From: Anaerotignum neopropionicum
GTDB lineage: Bacteria > Bacillota > Clostridia > Lachnospirales > Anaerotignaceae
Direction: 5' to 3'
Assembly: GCF_001571775.1 (NCBI RefSeq)
Contig: NZ_LRVM01000003.1
Location: 62,001-126,000 of the forward strand
Length of the DNA stretch: 64,000 bases
Shown one piece after another: positions 10,650 through 19,713 of this stretch. Made by a program: the position numbers and the translations under genes. The notes beneath the pieces are model-generated. The model was not told the origin of the DNA. It did not search any database and was given only the letters and a program-made list of their open reading frames with translations. Position 1 is the first letter of the stretch; the number at the start of each line of letters is the position of its first letter.

Positions 10650-10684
10650 AATGACCTCGTTATCATATGATAACGAGGTCATTT
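10650..10684 (-). terminator. Terminator of pheST
   Basis: A perfect palindrome, AATGACCTCGTTATCA with its reverse complement around a CATATG centre, 14 bases past the pheT stop. T-rich flanks on both sides would let it work in either direction. Confidence 0.8.
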
Positions 10685-10697
10685 TATTTCCTATAAT

Positions 10698-13097
10698 TTA
10701 TTTATCTCTAAGTTGTGCGTCCAGTTCTGTTGCCAGATCCTTCAAAATTGCTTGCATTGCATCTGCAATATCTGTATCCGCCAGTGTTTTATCAGCACTG
10801 CGGAAAGAAATGGAGTATGCAACAGATTTATAGCCTGCTTCAATCTGTGCACCTTGATAAACATCGAATAATTCAATGCTTTCCAAGTACTCTCCACCAT
10901 TTTTCTTGATGATATCGCTAATTTCTTTCACTGTGACATTCTCTTTCACAAGCATCGCAATATCTCTTGTCATGCCTGGGAATTTAGGTAAAGGCTTATA
11001 GGTTACATTTCTGTCCGCATATGCAATTATTTTTTCCAAATCCAAAACAGCCATGTATGCCTTTGTGCCAATTTCATAATTTTTTGCAGTTACGGGGTGC
11101 AATTCGCCCAAGTAGCCAACGGTATCTCCATTTACTTTTACGCTTGCCGTTCTGCCGGGATGCATCCATACAATTTCTTTTTCAGGCAGATATTCTACAC
11201 TGTTGCTTAGGCCTAAAACATCAAACAAATGCTCTACAATTCCCTTTAAATCAAAGAAATCCATGTTCCCATACATCCCTACGGTTAATGTGGGGATTTC
11301 ATGGGGCAATTCTGTCAAAGGCAATGCCTTTGGGATATAGACTCTAGCAACCTCAAATAAACCTGCCTGTTCGTTACGTCTGTTGTAATTTGTAGACAAT
11401 GAGGTCAAAATTCCGTTAAAGGAAACCGTACGCATAATGCTGAAATCCTCACCCAAGGGATTGGAAATTGTAACAGTCTCTCTCAATTTGCTTTCAGCGG
11501 GAATCATCAGCTTATCAAACACCTTGGGGCTTTCAAAGCTGTAAGTCATAGCTTCACAAAGGCCATCAGAAATCATGGTATCCTTTACCAAAGCCGTAAC
11601 CGATTGCTCATAGGTTTTCTTACCAACGGTAGGTGTACCTGATGCTAAAGTATCGGGGATTTTGTCATAGCCAAAGAAGCGGGCAACCTCCTCTGCCAAA
11701 TCCGCCTGTGCTTCCAAGTCGGGGCGATAGGTAGGGACAATTACCGTGTGCTTTGCAGGGTCAACAATCAAGCCTAGGCGTTCAAAGGTAATTTGCATTT
11801 CTTCTTCGGAAATTTCAGTTCCAAGGAATTTATTAATCCATTGGGGAGAATAAGAAAGCTCCCAAGGCTTACGCTGATTGGGATAGCAGTCCACCATACC
11901 AGGAACAACCTCGCCAATGCCCAGCATTTCAACAAGCTGAACCGCACGGTTAACAGCATCTAACGCCATGTTTGGATCCAAGCCTTTTTCATATTTGCTG
12001 GAGGCATCGGTACGCAAGCCCACATTTTTTGCTGTGATACGCACATTAGGGCCATTGAAGTTTGCCGATTCAAATAAGATTGCCTCTGCGTCCTCACTAA
12101 TCATGGAGTTTTCACCACCCATAACCCCTGCAATGGCAACAGCCTTTTCAGGATCTGCAATCACCAGCATAGATTCGTTCAATGTTCTTTCCGCACCATC
12201 CAAAGTAACGATTTTTTCGTCAGCTCTGGCATTTCTTACAATAATTTTTCTGTCCGAAATGCAGTCGATATTAAAAGCATGCATTGGCTGACCCATTTCC
12301 AGCATAACGTAATTTGTAATGTCTACTATATTATTGATGGGGCGAACGCCTGCCGCTCTTAATCTTTTACGCATCCAACGGGGAGAAGGCCCAATTTTTA
12401 CATTTTTCACAGCTCTTGCGATATATCTGGGGCAAAGCTCTGGATTTTGAATTTCAACGGAAATCATCTCGTCGATTTTCCCTTCGCCTTCTTCTTTCAC
12501 TACAATTTCAGGGTATCTGAATTCATTCTTGTAAGTTACGGCAGTTTCCCTTGCCAAACCTAAAATACTAAAGCAATCAGGACGGTTGGAGGTAATTTCA
12601 AACTCTACAACTACGTCTTTGATGTCTAAAATTTCAATAGCATCCTTACCCAATTCCACCGCTTCGGGAAAGATATAAATGCCATGCTCCGGAGCTTCAG
12701 GAAAATCATGACGGTCGCAGCCCAATTCCTCAATGGAGCAAAGCATTCCTTCGGATTCAACACCCCTTAAAGCGCCTGTTTTAATTTCTTTTCCCCCTGC
12801 AATCACAGAGCCATCCAAGGCAACGGGTACATAATCCCCTACATTTATATTTTGCGCACCTGTTACAATGGTTAAATCCTTACCTTGGGCGGCATCAATA
12901 GTGCAAATTTGCAGTTTATCTGCATCGGGATGCTTTTCAATGGCCTTGATATAGCCTGTTACAACATTCTTAATCTCACCCGCTAAGGCAGTGTATCCCT
13001 CTACCTTGGAGCCGCTCATCGTAATATCTTCAACATAATCCTTAATGCCTACGTTCACATCGGTATATTCTTTTAACCAGGACATCGGTAAATCCAT
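10698..13097 (-). CDS. pheT: Phenylalanine--tRNA ligase, beta subunit
   Basis: 799 residues, the normal bacterial PheT length. It begins MDLPMSWLKEYTDV, followed by a tRNA-binding OB fold (about 40-155), the B3/B4 editing region (about 200-400, with PRWMRKRLRAAGVRPINNIVD), B5 DNA-binding-like domain, the catalytic-like core, and a C-terminal anticodon-binding domain (FDVYQG...SFRSADKTLAD). With PheS it forms the alpha2-beta2 enzyme charging tRNA-Phe. It lies 43 bases after pheS in one operon, controlled by the T-box upstream of pheS. Confidence 0.97.
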   Translation of the reverse strand: MDLPMSWLKEYTDVNVGIKDYVEDITMSGSKVEGYTALAGEIKNVVTGYIKAIEKHPDADKLQICTIDAAQGKDLTIVTGAQNINVGDYVPVALDGSVIAGGKEIKTGALRGVESEGMLCSIEELGCDRHDFPEAPEHGIYIFPEAVELGKDAIEILDIKDVVVEFEITSNRPDCFSILGLARETAVTYKNEFRYPEIVVKEEGEGKIDEMISVEIQNPELCPRYIARAVKNVKIGPSPRWMRKRLRAAGVRPINNIVDITNYVMLEMGQPMHAFNIDCISDRKIIVRNARADEKIVTLDGAERTLNESMLVIADPEKAVAIAGVMGGENSMISEDAEAILFESANFNGPNVRITAKNVGLRTDASSKYEKGLDPNMALDAVNRAVQLVEMLGIGEVVPGMVDCYPNQRKPWELSYSPQWINKFLGTEISEEEMQITFERLGLIVDPAKHTVIVPTYRPDLEAQADLAEEVARFFGYDKIPDTLASGTPTVGKKTYEQSVTALVKDTMISDGLCEAMTYSFESPKVFDKLMIPAESKLRETVTISNPLGEDFSIMRTVSFNGILTSLSTNYNRRNEQAGLFEVARVYIPKALPLTELPHEIPTLTVGMYGNMDFFDLKGIVEHLFDVLGLSNSVEYLPEKEIVWMHPGRTASVKVNGDTVGYLGELHPVTAKNYEIGTKAYMAVLDLEKIIAYADRNVTYKPLPKFPGMTRDIAMLVKENVTVKEISDIIKKNGGEYLESIELFDVYQGAQIEAGYKSVAYSISFRSADKTLADTDIADAMQAILKDLATELDAQLRDK

Positions 13098-13140
13098 GAT
13101 AATAACTCTCCTTTCAAAATAAAAGCGCTTTCGAAATATC

Positions 13141-14160
13141 TTAAAACTGCTTCAAGAATTTCACATCATTTTCAAACAGCAAACGCATATCCGTAATTCC
13201 ATAGCGCTGCATGGCAACACGCTCAAGTCCCATACCAAAAGCAAAGCCACTGTATTCGTCGGGGTCAATACCGCTCATTTTTAATACTTTAGGATGCACC
13301 ATGCCACAGCCCAAAAGCTCAATATATCCTTCCCCTTTGCATACACGGCAGCCTTTACCGCCACAAGCAAAGCAGGTTACGTCCATTTCTGCACTGGGTT
13401 CTGTAAAAGGGAAATGATGAGGACGGAAGCGAACCTTTGTGTCCTCGCCGAATAATTCCTTTGCAAATACCGCCAATGCGCCTTTTAAATCGCCCATAGT
13501 AATATTTTTATCAATTACAAGCCCTTCCAGCTGATGGAACACGGGGGAATGGGTTGCATCAACCTCGTCGGAACGATAAACTGTACCGGGAGAAATCATA
13601 CGAATCGGCATCTTCCCTTTTTCCATAGTACGAACCTGAATGGGAGAGGTTTGCGTCCTCAAAAGAATACCGTTGCCAATGTAGAAGGTATCCTGTTCAT
13701 CTCTGGCAGGATGGTTGGCAGGGATATTAAGTGCTTCAAAGTTATAGTATTCCTGTTCTACTTCCGGGCCTTCAACCACTTCGTAGCCCATGCCCATAAA
13801 AATATTGCTGATTTCATCAATTACAATGCTCATAGGATGCTTATGACCTCCTGCCTGGGGCTTGCCAGGCATGGTAACATCAATTTTTTCCTTTTCCAAA
13901 CGGTGGGTAATTTCAGCTGCCTCCAGACGTTTTTTCGCTTCCTCCAGCTTGCTTTCGATATCCTGTCTTACTTCATTCGCCAGCTGGCCAATGATAGGAC
14001 GTTCCTCTGCGGAAAGCTTGCCCATTTCCTTCAAAATGGCAGTCAATTCCCCCTTCTTTCCCAGATATTTTACCTTCATTTCATCAATGTCTTTTATTTC
14101 CGTTGCTTCATGGAAGGCAGCAATCGCCTTGTCATGGATTAATTTCAGCTTTTCCTTCAT
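13141..14160 (-). CDS. pheS: Phenylalanine--tRNA ligase, alpha subunit
   Basis: 339 residues from ATG at 14160, preceded by GAGGAG; the frame stays open further upstream, but that part is the T-box leader. An N-terminal coiled coil (about 1-90) is followed by the class II core: motif 2 around [19 protein letters not shown] and motif 3 [13 protein letters not shown]. The segment [18 protein letters not shown] has a four-Cys zinc-finger-like pattern seen in several clostridial PheS. Forms PheRS with PheT and carries the aminoacylation site. Transcription should respond to uncharged tRNA-Phe through the upstream leader. Confidence 0.97.
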   Translation of the reverse strand: MKEKLKLIHDKAIAAFHEATEIKDIDEMKVKYLGKKGELTAILKEMGKLSAEERPIIGQLANEVRQDIESKLEEAKKRLEAAEITHRLEKEKIDVTMPGKPQAGGHKHPMSIVIDEISNIFMGMGYEVVEGPEVEQEYYNFEALNIPANHPARDEQDTFYIGNGILLRTQTSPIQVRTMEKGKMPIRMISPGTVYRSDEVDATHSPVFHQLEGLVIDKNITMGDLKGALAVFAKELFGEDTKVRFRPHHFPFTEPSAEMDVTCFACGGKGCRVCKGEGYIELLGCGMVHPKVLKMSGIDPDEYSGFAFGMGLERVAMQRYGITDMRLLFENDVKFLKQF

Positions 14161-14189
14161 AACACTTCTCCTCTCAATTGCTTTTTGCA

Positions 14190-14448
14190 AAAAAAAATAG
14201 CCCTCATCCAAAAAAGGGACGAAGACTTCCGCGGTACCACCCAAATTCCTGCAATCACAGGCACTCTTATGCGTAACGAGCATGAATCGGATTTTCTTAC
14301 TGAATGAATGTTCAGAAAACCAGCTCCAGTGGGAACTTCTACAGATTCCTTGCAAAAAGCACTTTCAGCCGATGGCGCTTTCTCTCTGCTGCTTTTTATC
14401 TGTGTACTTTTCACCTTCATAGCCATTAACTCTTTCTATATCAGAAAT
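14190..14448 (-). ncRNA. T-box leader of pheST (Phe)
   Basis: The minus strand carries the T-box core GGUGGUACCGCG (plus-strand 14230-14241), followed by a terminator stem and a U-run just before pheS. The upstream part has a stem-I-like arrangement with a GCAGAGAG element; UUC in GAAGUUCCCAC (14333-14335) is the probable Phe specifier codon. Mechanism by family: uncharged tRNA-Phe pairs with specifier and T-box, favouring the antiterminator and read-through. The motif itself is certain; the specifier assignment rests on position and on the gene controlled. Confidence 0.9.
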
Positions 14449-14476
14449 ATTTTATCACATCATAAAAGAAAGTCAA
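14449..14476 (-). promoter_or_regulatory. Sigma-A promoter of the pheST leader
   Basis: On the minus strand TTGACT (14471-14476) and TAAAAT (14449-14454) are separated by 16 bases and sit immediately upstream of the T-box leader. Confidence 0.7.
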
Positions 14477-14521
14477 GGCTTAAAGCAGTATTGTAATAAA
14501 TAAAAATACTGCTTTATAAAA

Positions 14522-14556
14522 AAGATGGTAACGAAATGAATGTTTGTTACCATCTT
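14522..14556 (-). terminator. Terminator after the DUF2812 region
   Basis: AAGATGGTAAC pairs with GTTACCATCTT (11 bp); read on the minus strand it is followed by a U-run. It ends transcription from the padR-DUF2812 side before the pheST promoter. Confidence 0.75.
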
Positions 14557-14572
14557 AATCAAAACTTTCTAT

Positions 14573-14702
14573 TTAAATTCCACTACAGCTTGATATTTCA
14601 TCTGCAAATTCAGATATATCTTCATTACCAAAATATTGAATACAAATTACCTTTTTTCAGAGGACGGTCATAAATATTAGCAGGTATTAATCTAAAAACC
14701 GT
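14573..14702 (-). pseudogene. Relic of a second DUF2812 gene (internal deletion, lost start)
   Basis: On the minus strand a ribosome site (GGGAGGGG, 14709-14716) is followed by ACG where a start codon is expected and then by codons for VFRLIPANIYD, which matches the N-terminus of the intact neighbour (RLIPVSIYD). Some 30 bases later, in another frame, come codons for KVICIQYFGNED and SEFADEISS, matching the neighbour's C-terminal tail (KVVFIEYYGNEN). Only the first ~10 and last ~26 residues survive, so this is a deleted paralogue downstream of the intact gene and before the shared terminator. Similarity is judged by eye. Confidence 0.6.
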
Positions 14703-14819
14703 AAAAATCCCCTCCCTATTCATGAATATAGCTAAATTTTTTCACAAATTATCTTTTAGCTGTTTTATATGTTCCTTTTTAGTTCTACGCCTTTACGCCT
14801 CTGCTTTTTTGAACATTTA

Positions 14820-16019
14820 TTACATTTTGCTAAAATCATTTACTGCATCGTAAATGTTATCAACCACCGTTTCAAGGTTCTCATTCCCATAATATTCTAT
14901 GAAAACTACTTTAGTGCCTTTTCTTGCAAAAAACATTTGCGTGTCATCTGCCAAAACCAGCGTTGCCTGATCAAATTGGGTATCATGCAACTCATGATAT
15001 TGCACTGTTTCAAAGAAATCCCGATTTACGTTATCCTTTATCACTTCCCGAAAAAGGATTTTTGCAAGGAATTGAAACCGCATACGGTAGTATTCTGTTT
15101 TTATGCAGGGAAAATCGGCTTCCGCATTATCTTCCGTAACCCCCTCTGGAATCTGTCCATATTCTTCTACAGTATACGCTTCAGGAGCCACTGCTGACCA
15201 ATGAAATATAATAATATTTTCATAGTTACCTTCATATTCATCATCATATGGAGAAATAAAGTTTAGGTTTGTTTCTAAAGCCGTAATAGGAATGGCAGGA
15301 TAATTGCCCTCATACGTTGATAAGTCCGCATACCAATAGGATTTATCCGAATAATGTACCGAATAAAACATAAGAAAAGCGCATACAAGCGGAAAGGCAT
15401 ATATAAAGTATCGGCGATATGTGGGTTTATACCTATCACAGTGAACAATTTTCACACCTGATTCTAATTGTTCCTTTATTTTTTTCATTTTTCTATGATC
15501 CTGATAAGTCTGCCAAATCAAAAATAGATATAGAAAAATTATAATTTGATTGGGGAATCCAGAGCCATATTTCGCATCAAAATAGACAGGATTAATAATA
15601 AGTGTTGAATAAATTATCATTCCTCCAAAAAGTGAAAACATAAATACCGAAAGCCAGAAATAAGAATCCAAGCTCTTATTCAAATTCACAAAAGTTTCTG
15701 CTTGTATAGCAGGGTCTGTATGAATCTCTGTTGCATCTTCCCTTGTTGCTTGATATAAGTGAAAATACCCCATTTTACAAATGTATTTCCAGCCTTGTTC
15801 TTCATAATAAATCCGCATATCTTCTGGTGGTTCTTTTCCTTTTTGTCCGTACGGTTCTAAGCGATATTTCGTTTTTTGGGGAGTACGTTTTTCAAAGGTA
15901 GCAAAATTGCCCCACATTTTTATAACAAAGCATCCTTTTGATGCCATATGACTAAAATATGTCTCAACTTGTGTAATGTCATAAATGCTGACAGGAATCA
16001 GCCTTGGAATAAGTCTCAT
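14820..16019 (-). CDS. DUF2812 domain membrane protein
   Basis: 399 residues. The N-terminal ~110 residues are the DUF2812 domain (VETYFSHMASKGCFV, YRLEPYG, GWKYICKMGYFHLYQA). It continues with membrane segments near 130-155 (WLSVFMFSLFGGMIIYSTLI), a second short one (IIIFLYLFLIWQTY), and one near 210-230 (YFIYAFPLVCAFLMFYSV), then a soluble C-terminal part. Function unknown. Genes of this family are commonly paired with a PadR regulator, and here the ATG overlaps the padR stop by four bases, so they are co-translated. Likely roles such as envelope stress sensing are inference only. A relic of a second copy lies downstream. Confidence 0.85.
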   Translation of the reverse strand: MRLIPRLIPVSIYDITQVETYFSHMASKGCFVIKMWGNFATFEKRTPQKTKYRLEPYGQKGKEPPEDMRIYYEEQGWKYICKMGYFHLYQATREDATEIHTDPAIQAETFVNLNKSLDSYFWLSVFMFSLFGGMIIYSTLIINPVYFDAKYGSGFPNQIIIFLYLFLIWQTYQDHRKMKKIKEQLESGVKIVHCDRYKPTYRRYFIYAFPLVCAFLMFYSVHYSDKSYWYADLSTYEGNYPAIPITALETNLNFISPYDDEYEGNYENIIIFHWSAVAPEAYTVEEYGQIPEGVTEDNAEADFPCIKTEYYRMRFQFLAKILFREVIKDNVNRDFFETVQYHELHDTQFDQATLVLADDTQMFFARKGTKVVFIEYYGNENLETVVDNIYDAVNDFSKM

Positions 16020-16327
16020 AATACATCCCCCTCACTATCTAAAATACAAGTCTTTAACCGCAAAAGCTCTTCTTGATACATCCCGATTCCCCTTTCGGTA
16101 ATGCGATAAATTCGCTTTCTTCCTTCTACCGCTGTTTCTTCTATGATTTTTTCTTCTTCAAACCGTGCTAGAATGGTATACAGCGTTCCTGGACCGATTT
16201 TCACCCTGCTCTTTGTTTTGATTTCGATATATTGGGCGACATCTGTGCCACACATTTCTCCCTTGGAAAAAGCCAATAAAATATAGTACATGCTTTCCGT
16301 TAAGCCTTCAAAAGCCTTTTTCGCCAA
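16016..16327 (-). CDS. PadR family transcriptional regulator
   Basis: 103 residues from TTG at 16327 (AGGT six bases upstream), giving MAKKAFEGLTESMYYILLAF, the usual PadR N-terminus. A longer frame starting at ATG 16417 would translate straight through the promoter and operators, so I reject it. Winged-helix features: YYILLAFSKGEMCGTDVAQYIE, GPGTLYTILARFEEEKIIEE and GRKRIYRITERG. Small PadR-s2 type protein without the long C-terminal helix domain. Expected to repress its own operon with the DUF2812 gene through the ATCGAT repeats directly upstream; the inducer is unknown. Confidence 0.9.
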   Translation of the reverse strand: MAKKAFEGLTESMYYILLAFSKGEMCGTDVAQYIEIKTKSRVKIGPGTLYTILARFEEEKIIEETAVEGRKRIYRITERGIGMYQEELLRLKTCILDSEGDVL

Positions 16328-16345
16328 AACATTACCTGCTTTCTT

Positions 16346-16398
16346 TATCGATAATTGATATTGTATATCGATATTATGGTATCGATGATTGATATTGT
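16346..16398. promoter_or_regulatory. Candidate PadR operator array
   Basis: A 19-base direct repeat, TATCGATAATTGATATTGT (16346-16364) and TATCGATGATTGATATTGT (16380-16398), differs at one position and has a 34-base period. Between the copies is the palindrome ATATCGATAT (16365-16374). The array covers the -35/-10 region and the 5' end of the padR transcript, as expected for autorepression. Confidence 0.7.
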
Positions 16399-16401
16399 CA
16401 A
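16373..16401 (-). promoter_or_regulatory. padR promoter
   Basis: On the minus strand TTGACA (16396-16401), 17 bases, CATAAT (16373-16378). It is embedded in the operator array, and it lies inside the longer frame that I rejected for padR. Confidence 0.75.
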
Positions 16402-16579
16402 GATTATTTTTTCCCACTCCAAAATATAACGTAATATTTTCCGAACCAATAACATGAATATATTGGCAAAATAAAAAGTATTTTTTTTGATATATGCTCT
16501 ATTAAAAACAGCCGATTTTTGGTATACTTGTAAACAAATGAATTTTACATATTGCTGATGGAAATCAGGAGGATTTTTT

Positions 16580-18199
16580 ATGAATAAAAAACTGAAAAGA
16601 TTGATTACAATGGCATTGACATTAGGCTTAACATTTTCTGCTATGCCTCAGTCAGCCTTCGCCTTTGAAGTACCACAGGTATTACGAATTGGTTTGGAAA
16701 GCATTTGCAAAAACAAAACCACAATAACACTAGGCGGAGATGAACTTCTCATTGGAACGGAAAAAAACGGGAATTTTTACAAGGACGGAACCATTTCCTC
16801 AAAATCAGGCTTCACAGTCAATTTATGTTCGGGAGAGTATATTGCAATAGATGATGAGATGGCTCAAGAGGACGCCTCTGATCTGGCATATAATTTGAAC
16901 CGCTTAAACTTAAAAGCCTATGCCACCTACTTGGGCAAGGACGATTGGACGGTATATGTTGCCAACAGCTCTGTTTCCGAGGTGGAGCAGGCCAGCCGCT
17001 ACAGCGCTTCCAGAGAAAGGGATTTTGTTGGAATACGATTGGATACCAGCGGAGAAGCCCTATTATTTCCAAAGGATGCAAACACTGTGTTTATGGGTAC
17101 GGCAAAAGAGGATACCTTTATCATTAGTGGAAAAAGCTACAGGGGCATGCTCACGTTTGCCATAAACGGCTTGGCAATGACAGCAGTTAATATTGTGGAG
17201 CTAGAGGATTATTTGTATGGCGTTGTGCCTGCTGAAATGCCTCAGTCCTATGAAATGGAAGCATTAAAGGCTCAGGCGATTGCAGCAAGAACCTATGCCA
17301 TGACAATGCTGAACACTCATATTAGTTTAGGCTATCAGCTTTGCGACACTACAAATTGTCAAGTGTATAACGGCTATAGCGGTGAGGCCGCAAGAACCAC
17401 GCAAGCGGTAAATGCAACAGCAGGAGAAGTGGCTTGTTATAACGGAAAACCTATTGAAGCGTATTTTTCCGCATCTACAGGGGGCTATACGGAAAACAGT
17501 GAAAATGTTTGGTATAATGCATTGCCCTATTTAAAAGCCGTTCCTGAAATTGCAGAGGATGGGGATAATACATGGGCAGTCACCCTCACCCTTGATGATT
17601 TAGATGCTTTGCTTTCTACAAAGGGAGCAAACATTGGCCGCGCCCAGGATATTGTAATTACAAAGCTTTCCACAGGCGGACGCATACAGGAAATGCAAAT
17701 AGTAGGCTCTACAGGTTCAAAAACTTTAACCAAGGAGGACATACGAACCTATTTTTCCGCAGCATCTTGTGGAAGTCTGCCCGGAAAAATGTTTACAATA
17801 AACGGGAAAGGCGGCGAAATTGGTGTATACAGCGGCAGCCTTGGGAAAACCACAAGCAGCACTCAAGCATCAACGGCAGTTTCAGGCAGTCTTGCTGCGG
17901 CAGCGGCAAAAAACGGAATTATTGCAAAGACGGAAGGTGCTTTATCATCCATTAGCGGCAAAAACATATCTGTTTTTGGTGGAAGCAGTGCAGTAGTGAA
18001 CACAACCCAATCTTCAGAATATGAGGTATATTCTGTAAACATCAGTACCGTAAAAAATGGTCGTTTTGTCATCGAAGGCGTCGGCAGAGGCCATGGTGTT
18101 GGCTTAAGCCAAAAAGGCGCTCAAGCAATGGCAAAATTAGGATATACTTATGATGAAATATTGAAATACTACTATACAGGTATTACAATAGAGGGATGA
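16580..18199 (+). CDS. Secreted SpoIID/LytB domain protein
   Basis: 539 residues; AGGAGG before ATG 16580. A Sec signal peptide (LKRLITMALTLGLTFSAMPQSAFA) is followed by a ~100-residue N-terminal part, then the SpoIID domain: LEDYLYGVVPAEMPQSYEME, LKAQAIAARTYAM, and EAYFSASTGGYTENSENVW. The closing motif, GRGHGVGLSQKGAQAMAKLG followed by ILKYYYTGI, is separated from the core by a Ser/Ala-rich low-complexity insert (about 420-490). SpoIID proteins are lytic transglycosylases removing glycan from denuded peptidoglycan during engulfment; LytB-like relatives act in vegetative walls. Full SpoIID identity is not supported because of the length and insert. Confidence 0.85.
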   Translation: MNKKLKRLITMALTLGLTFSAMPQSAFAFEVPQVLRIGLESICKNKTTITLGGDELLIGTEKNGNFYKDGTISSKSGFTVNLCSGEYIAIDDEMAQEDASDLAYNLNRLNLKAYATYLGKDDWTVYVANSSVSEVEQASRYSASRERDFVGIRLDTSGEALLFPKDANTVFMGTAKEDTFIISGKSYRGMLTFAINGLAMTAVNIVELEDYLYGVVPAEMPQSYEMEALKAQAIAARTYAMTMLNTHISLGYQLCDTTNCQVYNGYSGEAARTTQAVNATAGEVACYNGKPIEAYFSASTGGYTENSENVWYNALPYLKAVPEIAEDGDNTWAVTLTLDDLDALLSTKGANIGRAQDIVITKLSTGGRIQEMQIVGSTGSKTLTKEDIRTYFSAASCGSLPGKMFTINGKGGEIGVYSGSLGKTTSSTQASTAVSGSLAAAAAKNGIIAKTEGALSSISGKNISVFGGSSAVVNTTQSSEYEVYSVNISTVKNGRFVIEGVGRGHGVGLSQKGAQAMAKLGYTYDEILKYYYTGITIEG

Positions 18200-18471
18200 G
18201 CATGGATTTAAGAAAGTTTTTATTACAGCAGCGTGGATTTGCCGATGATAATGAAAATAAAGTCTATTTTACCGATAGAGGACTTTATCAGGAACCACAA
18301 GACGAGGAATTTTGGTTATTTTTGGACGAGGGCTTGCGTTGTGGTGGTACTGCAAGAAAAATTCCATGTGATAAAGAGTATATCAAAGCAGTGCTTTTGG
18401 GCTGTGGTAAAATTGATTTGTGGCAAAAAGTCTTTTCAAATATTGAAAAATGGAAAAAAGAAAATAGCTAA
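18196..18471 (+). CDS. Small hypothetical protein
   Basis: About 91 residues, overlapping the stop of the SpoIID-type gene by four bases (ATGA); an ATG two codons later is equally possible. Rich in charged and aromatic residues, with three Cys (LRCGG, KIPCDKEY, LLGCGK), no signal peptide or membrane segment. I do not recognise the family. Coupling to the preceding gene suggests one transcript, which ends at the terminator near 18.6 kb. Confidence 0.6.
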   Translation: MSMDLRKFLLQQRGFADDNENKVYFTDRGLYQEPQDEEFWLFLDEGLRCGGTARKIPCDKEYIKAVLLGCGKIDLWQKVFSNIEKWKKENS

Positions 18472-18551
18472 ATAATGAAAATTGAAGTAGATACAGTGGA
18501 ATCTATCCCAAATTGATTTGAATACGCAAGTGATACCATTTCTTTTTATAA

Positions 18552-18600
18552 AAACAGATAAGTTCATGGACAATTGTAAATGAGCTTATCTGTTCATTTT
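18552..18600 (+). terminator. Terminator after the SpoIID-type operon
   Basis: AACAGATAAG pairs with CTTATCTGTT, with TTCAT/ATGAG extending it inward around a short loop, followed by a T-rich run. It lies before queA. Confidence 0.7.
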
Positions 18601-18666
18601 GTTGTTTTTGGAAAAAAACGAAAAAAACGGTATTCGCAGAAATTATATTGAATTAAGGAGTTTAGC

Positions 18667-19701
18667 ATGAAAACAAGTGATTTTTATTTTGATTTACCCG
18701 AAGAGCTGATTGCGCAAGAACCATTGGCCGATAGAGCATCCTCCAGGTTGCTGGTTGTAAACAAAGAAACGGGCGTGTGGGAGCATAAATACTTTCGGAA
18801 TATCATGGATTATTTACGTGCCGGAGATTGTTTGGTTATCAACAATACCCGCGTTTTGCCCGCTCGCTTATATGGCGAACGCGTTGGCACAGGTGCGGCG
18901 ATGGAAATTCTTCTTCTTACACGAAAGGATTTGGATACCTGGGAGGTTTTGGTGCGGCCTGGGAAAAAGGCAAAGCCCGGTGATAAAATTTCTTTTGGCA
19001 ATGGTAAATTGGTTGCCGAAGTTTTGGAAGTAATTGAAGGCGGCAATCGTATCCTACGCTTTACCTATGAAGGTGTATTTGAAGCAATTCTAGCTGAGCT
19101 GGGAGAAATGCCCCTCCCCCCCTATATTACCCATCGTTTGGAGGACAAAGAACGTTATCAGACAGTTTACGCAAAGCATGAGGGTTCTGCGGCTGCCCCA
19201 ACGGCAGGACTGCATTTTACACCGGAGCTATTAGAGGAAATTAAAGCAATGGGTATAAAAATTGCCCACGTTACCCTTCATGTTGGACTAGGAACCTTTC
19301 GCCCTGTAAAGGTGGAAGATGTTCTTGCCCATGAAATGCATTCGGAATATTATGTGGTGGAGCAAGAACAGGCGGATATTATTAACGAAACCAAACGCAA
19401 TGGAGGCCGTATTTTTTCCGTTGGAACAACCAGTACACGAACTCTGGAATCTGCTGCGGATGAAAATGGCATCGTGCAGGCAAAAAGCGGATGGACACAG
19501 ATTTTTATCTATCCTGGTTATCAGTTTAAAATCATTGATTGCTTGATTACAAATTTCCATTTGCCTGAATCTACATTAATCATGCTGGTTTCTGCTTTGG
19601 TAGGAAAGGATTTGACAATGGCAGCGTATGGGGAAGCAGTAAAAGAAAAATATCGTTTCTTCTCCTTTGGGGATGCATGCTTGTTTTTGACGAAACCATA
19701 A
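18667..19701 (+). CDS. queA: S-adenosylmethionine:tRNA ribosyltransferase-isomerase
   Basis: 344 residues, the family's normal length. AAGGAG precedes ATG. Family signatures: [15 protein letters not shown] at the N-terminus, [23 protein letters not shown]-type segment ([16 protein letters not shown]), PGKKAKPGD, the [10 protein letters not shown] motif, [10 protein letters not shown] and [10 protein letters not shown]. The enzyme transfers the ribosyl moiety of SAM to preQ1-tRNA, making epoxyqueuosine at the wobble position of GUN anticodons. It is followed 12 bases later by rarA, so the two are probably co-transcribed. No tgt or queG is seen here. Confidence 0.97.
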   Translation: MKTSDFYFDLPEELIAQEPLADRASSRLLVVNKETGVWEHKYFRNIMDYLRAGDCLVINNTRVLPARLYGERVGTGAAMEILLLTRKDLDTWEVLVRPGKKAKPGDKISFGNGKLVAEVLEVIEGGNRILRFTYEGVFEAILAELGEMPLPPYITHRLEDKERYQTVYAKHEGSAAAPTAGLHFTPELLEEIKAMGIKIAHVTLHVGLGTFRPVKVEDVLAHEMHSEYYVVEQEQADIINETKRNGGRIFSVGTTSTRTLESAADENGIVQAKSGWTQIFIYPGYQFKIIDCLITNFHLPESTLIMLVSALVGKDLTMAAYGEAVKEKYRFFSFGDACLFLTKP

Positions 19702-19713
19702 GGTGGTGAAAAG

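Noticed and set aside
13534-14142. 202-codon frame antisense to pheS
   Set aside because: Shadow of a highly conserved gene, without ribosome site or family resemblance.
14161-14355. N-terminal extension of PheS
   Set aside because: The extra residues are the translated T-box leader; GAGGAG precedes ATG 14160.
16328-16417. Upstream extension of padR starting at ATG 16417
   Set aside because: It translates the -35/-10 boxes and operator repeats, has no ribosome site, and the family's usual N-terminus begins at the TTG.
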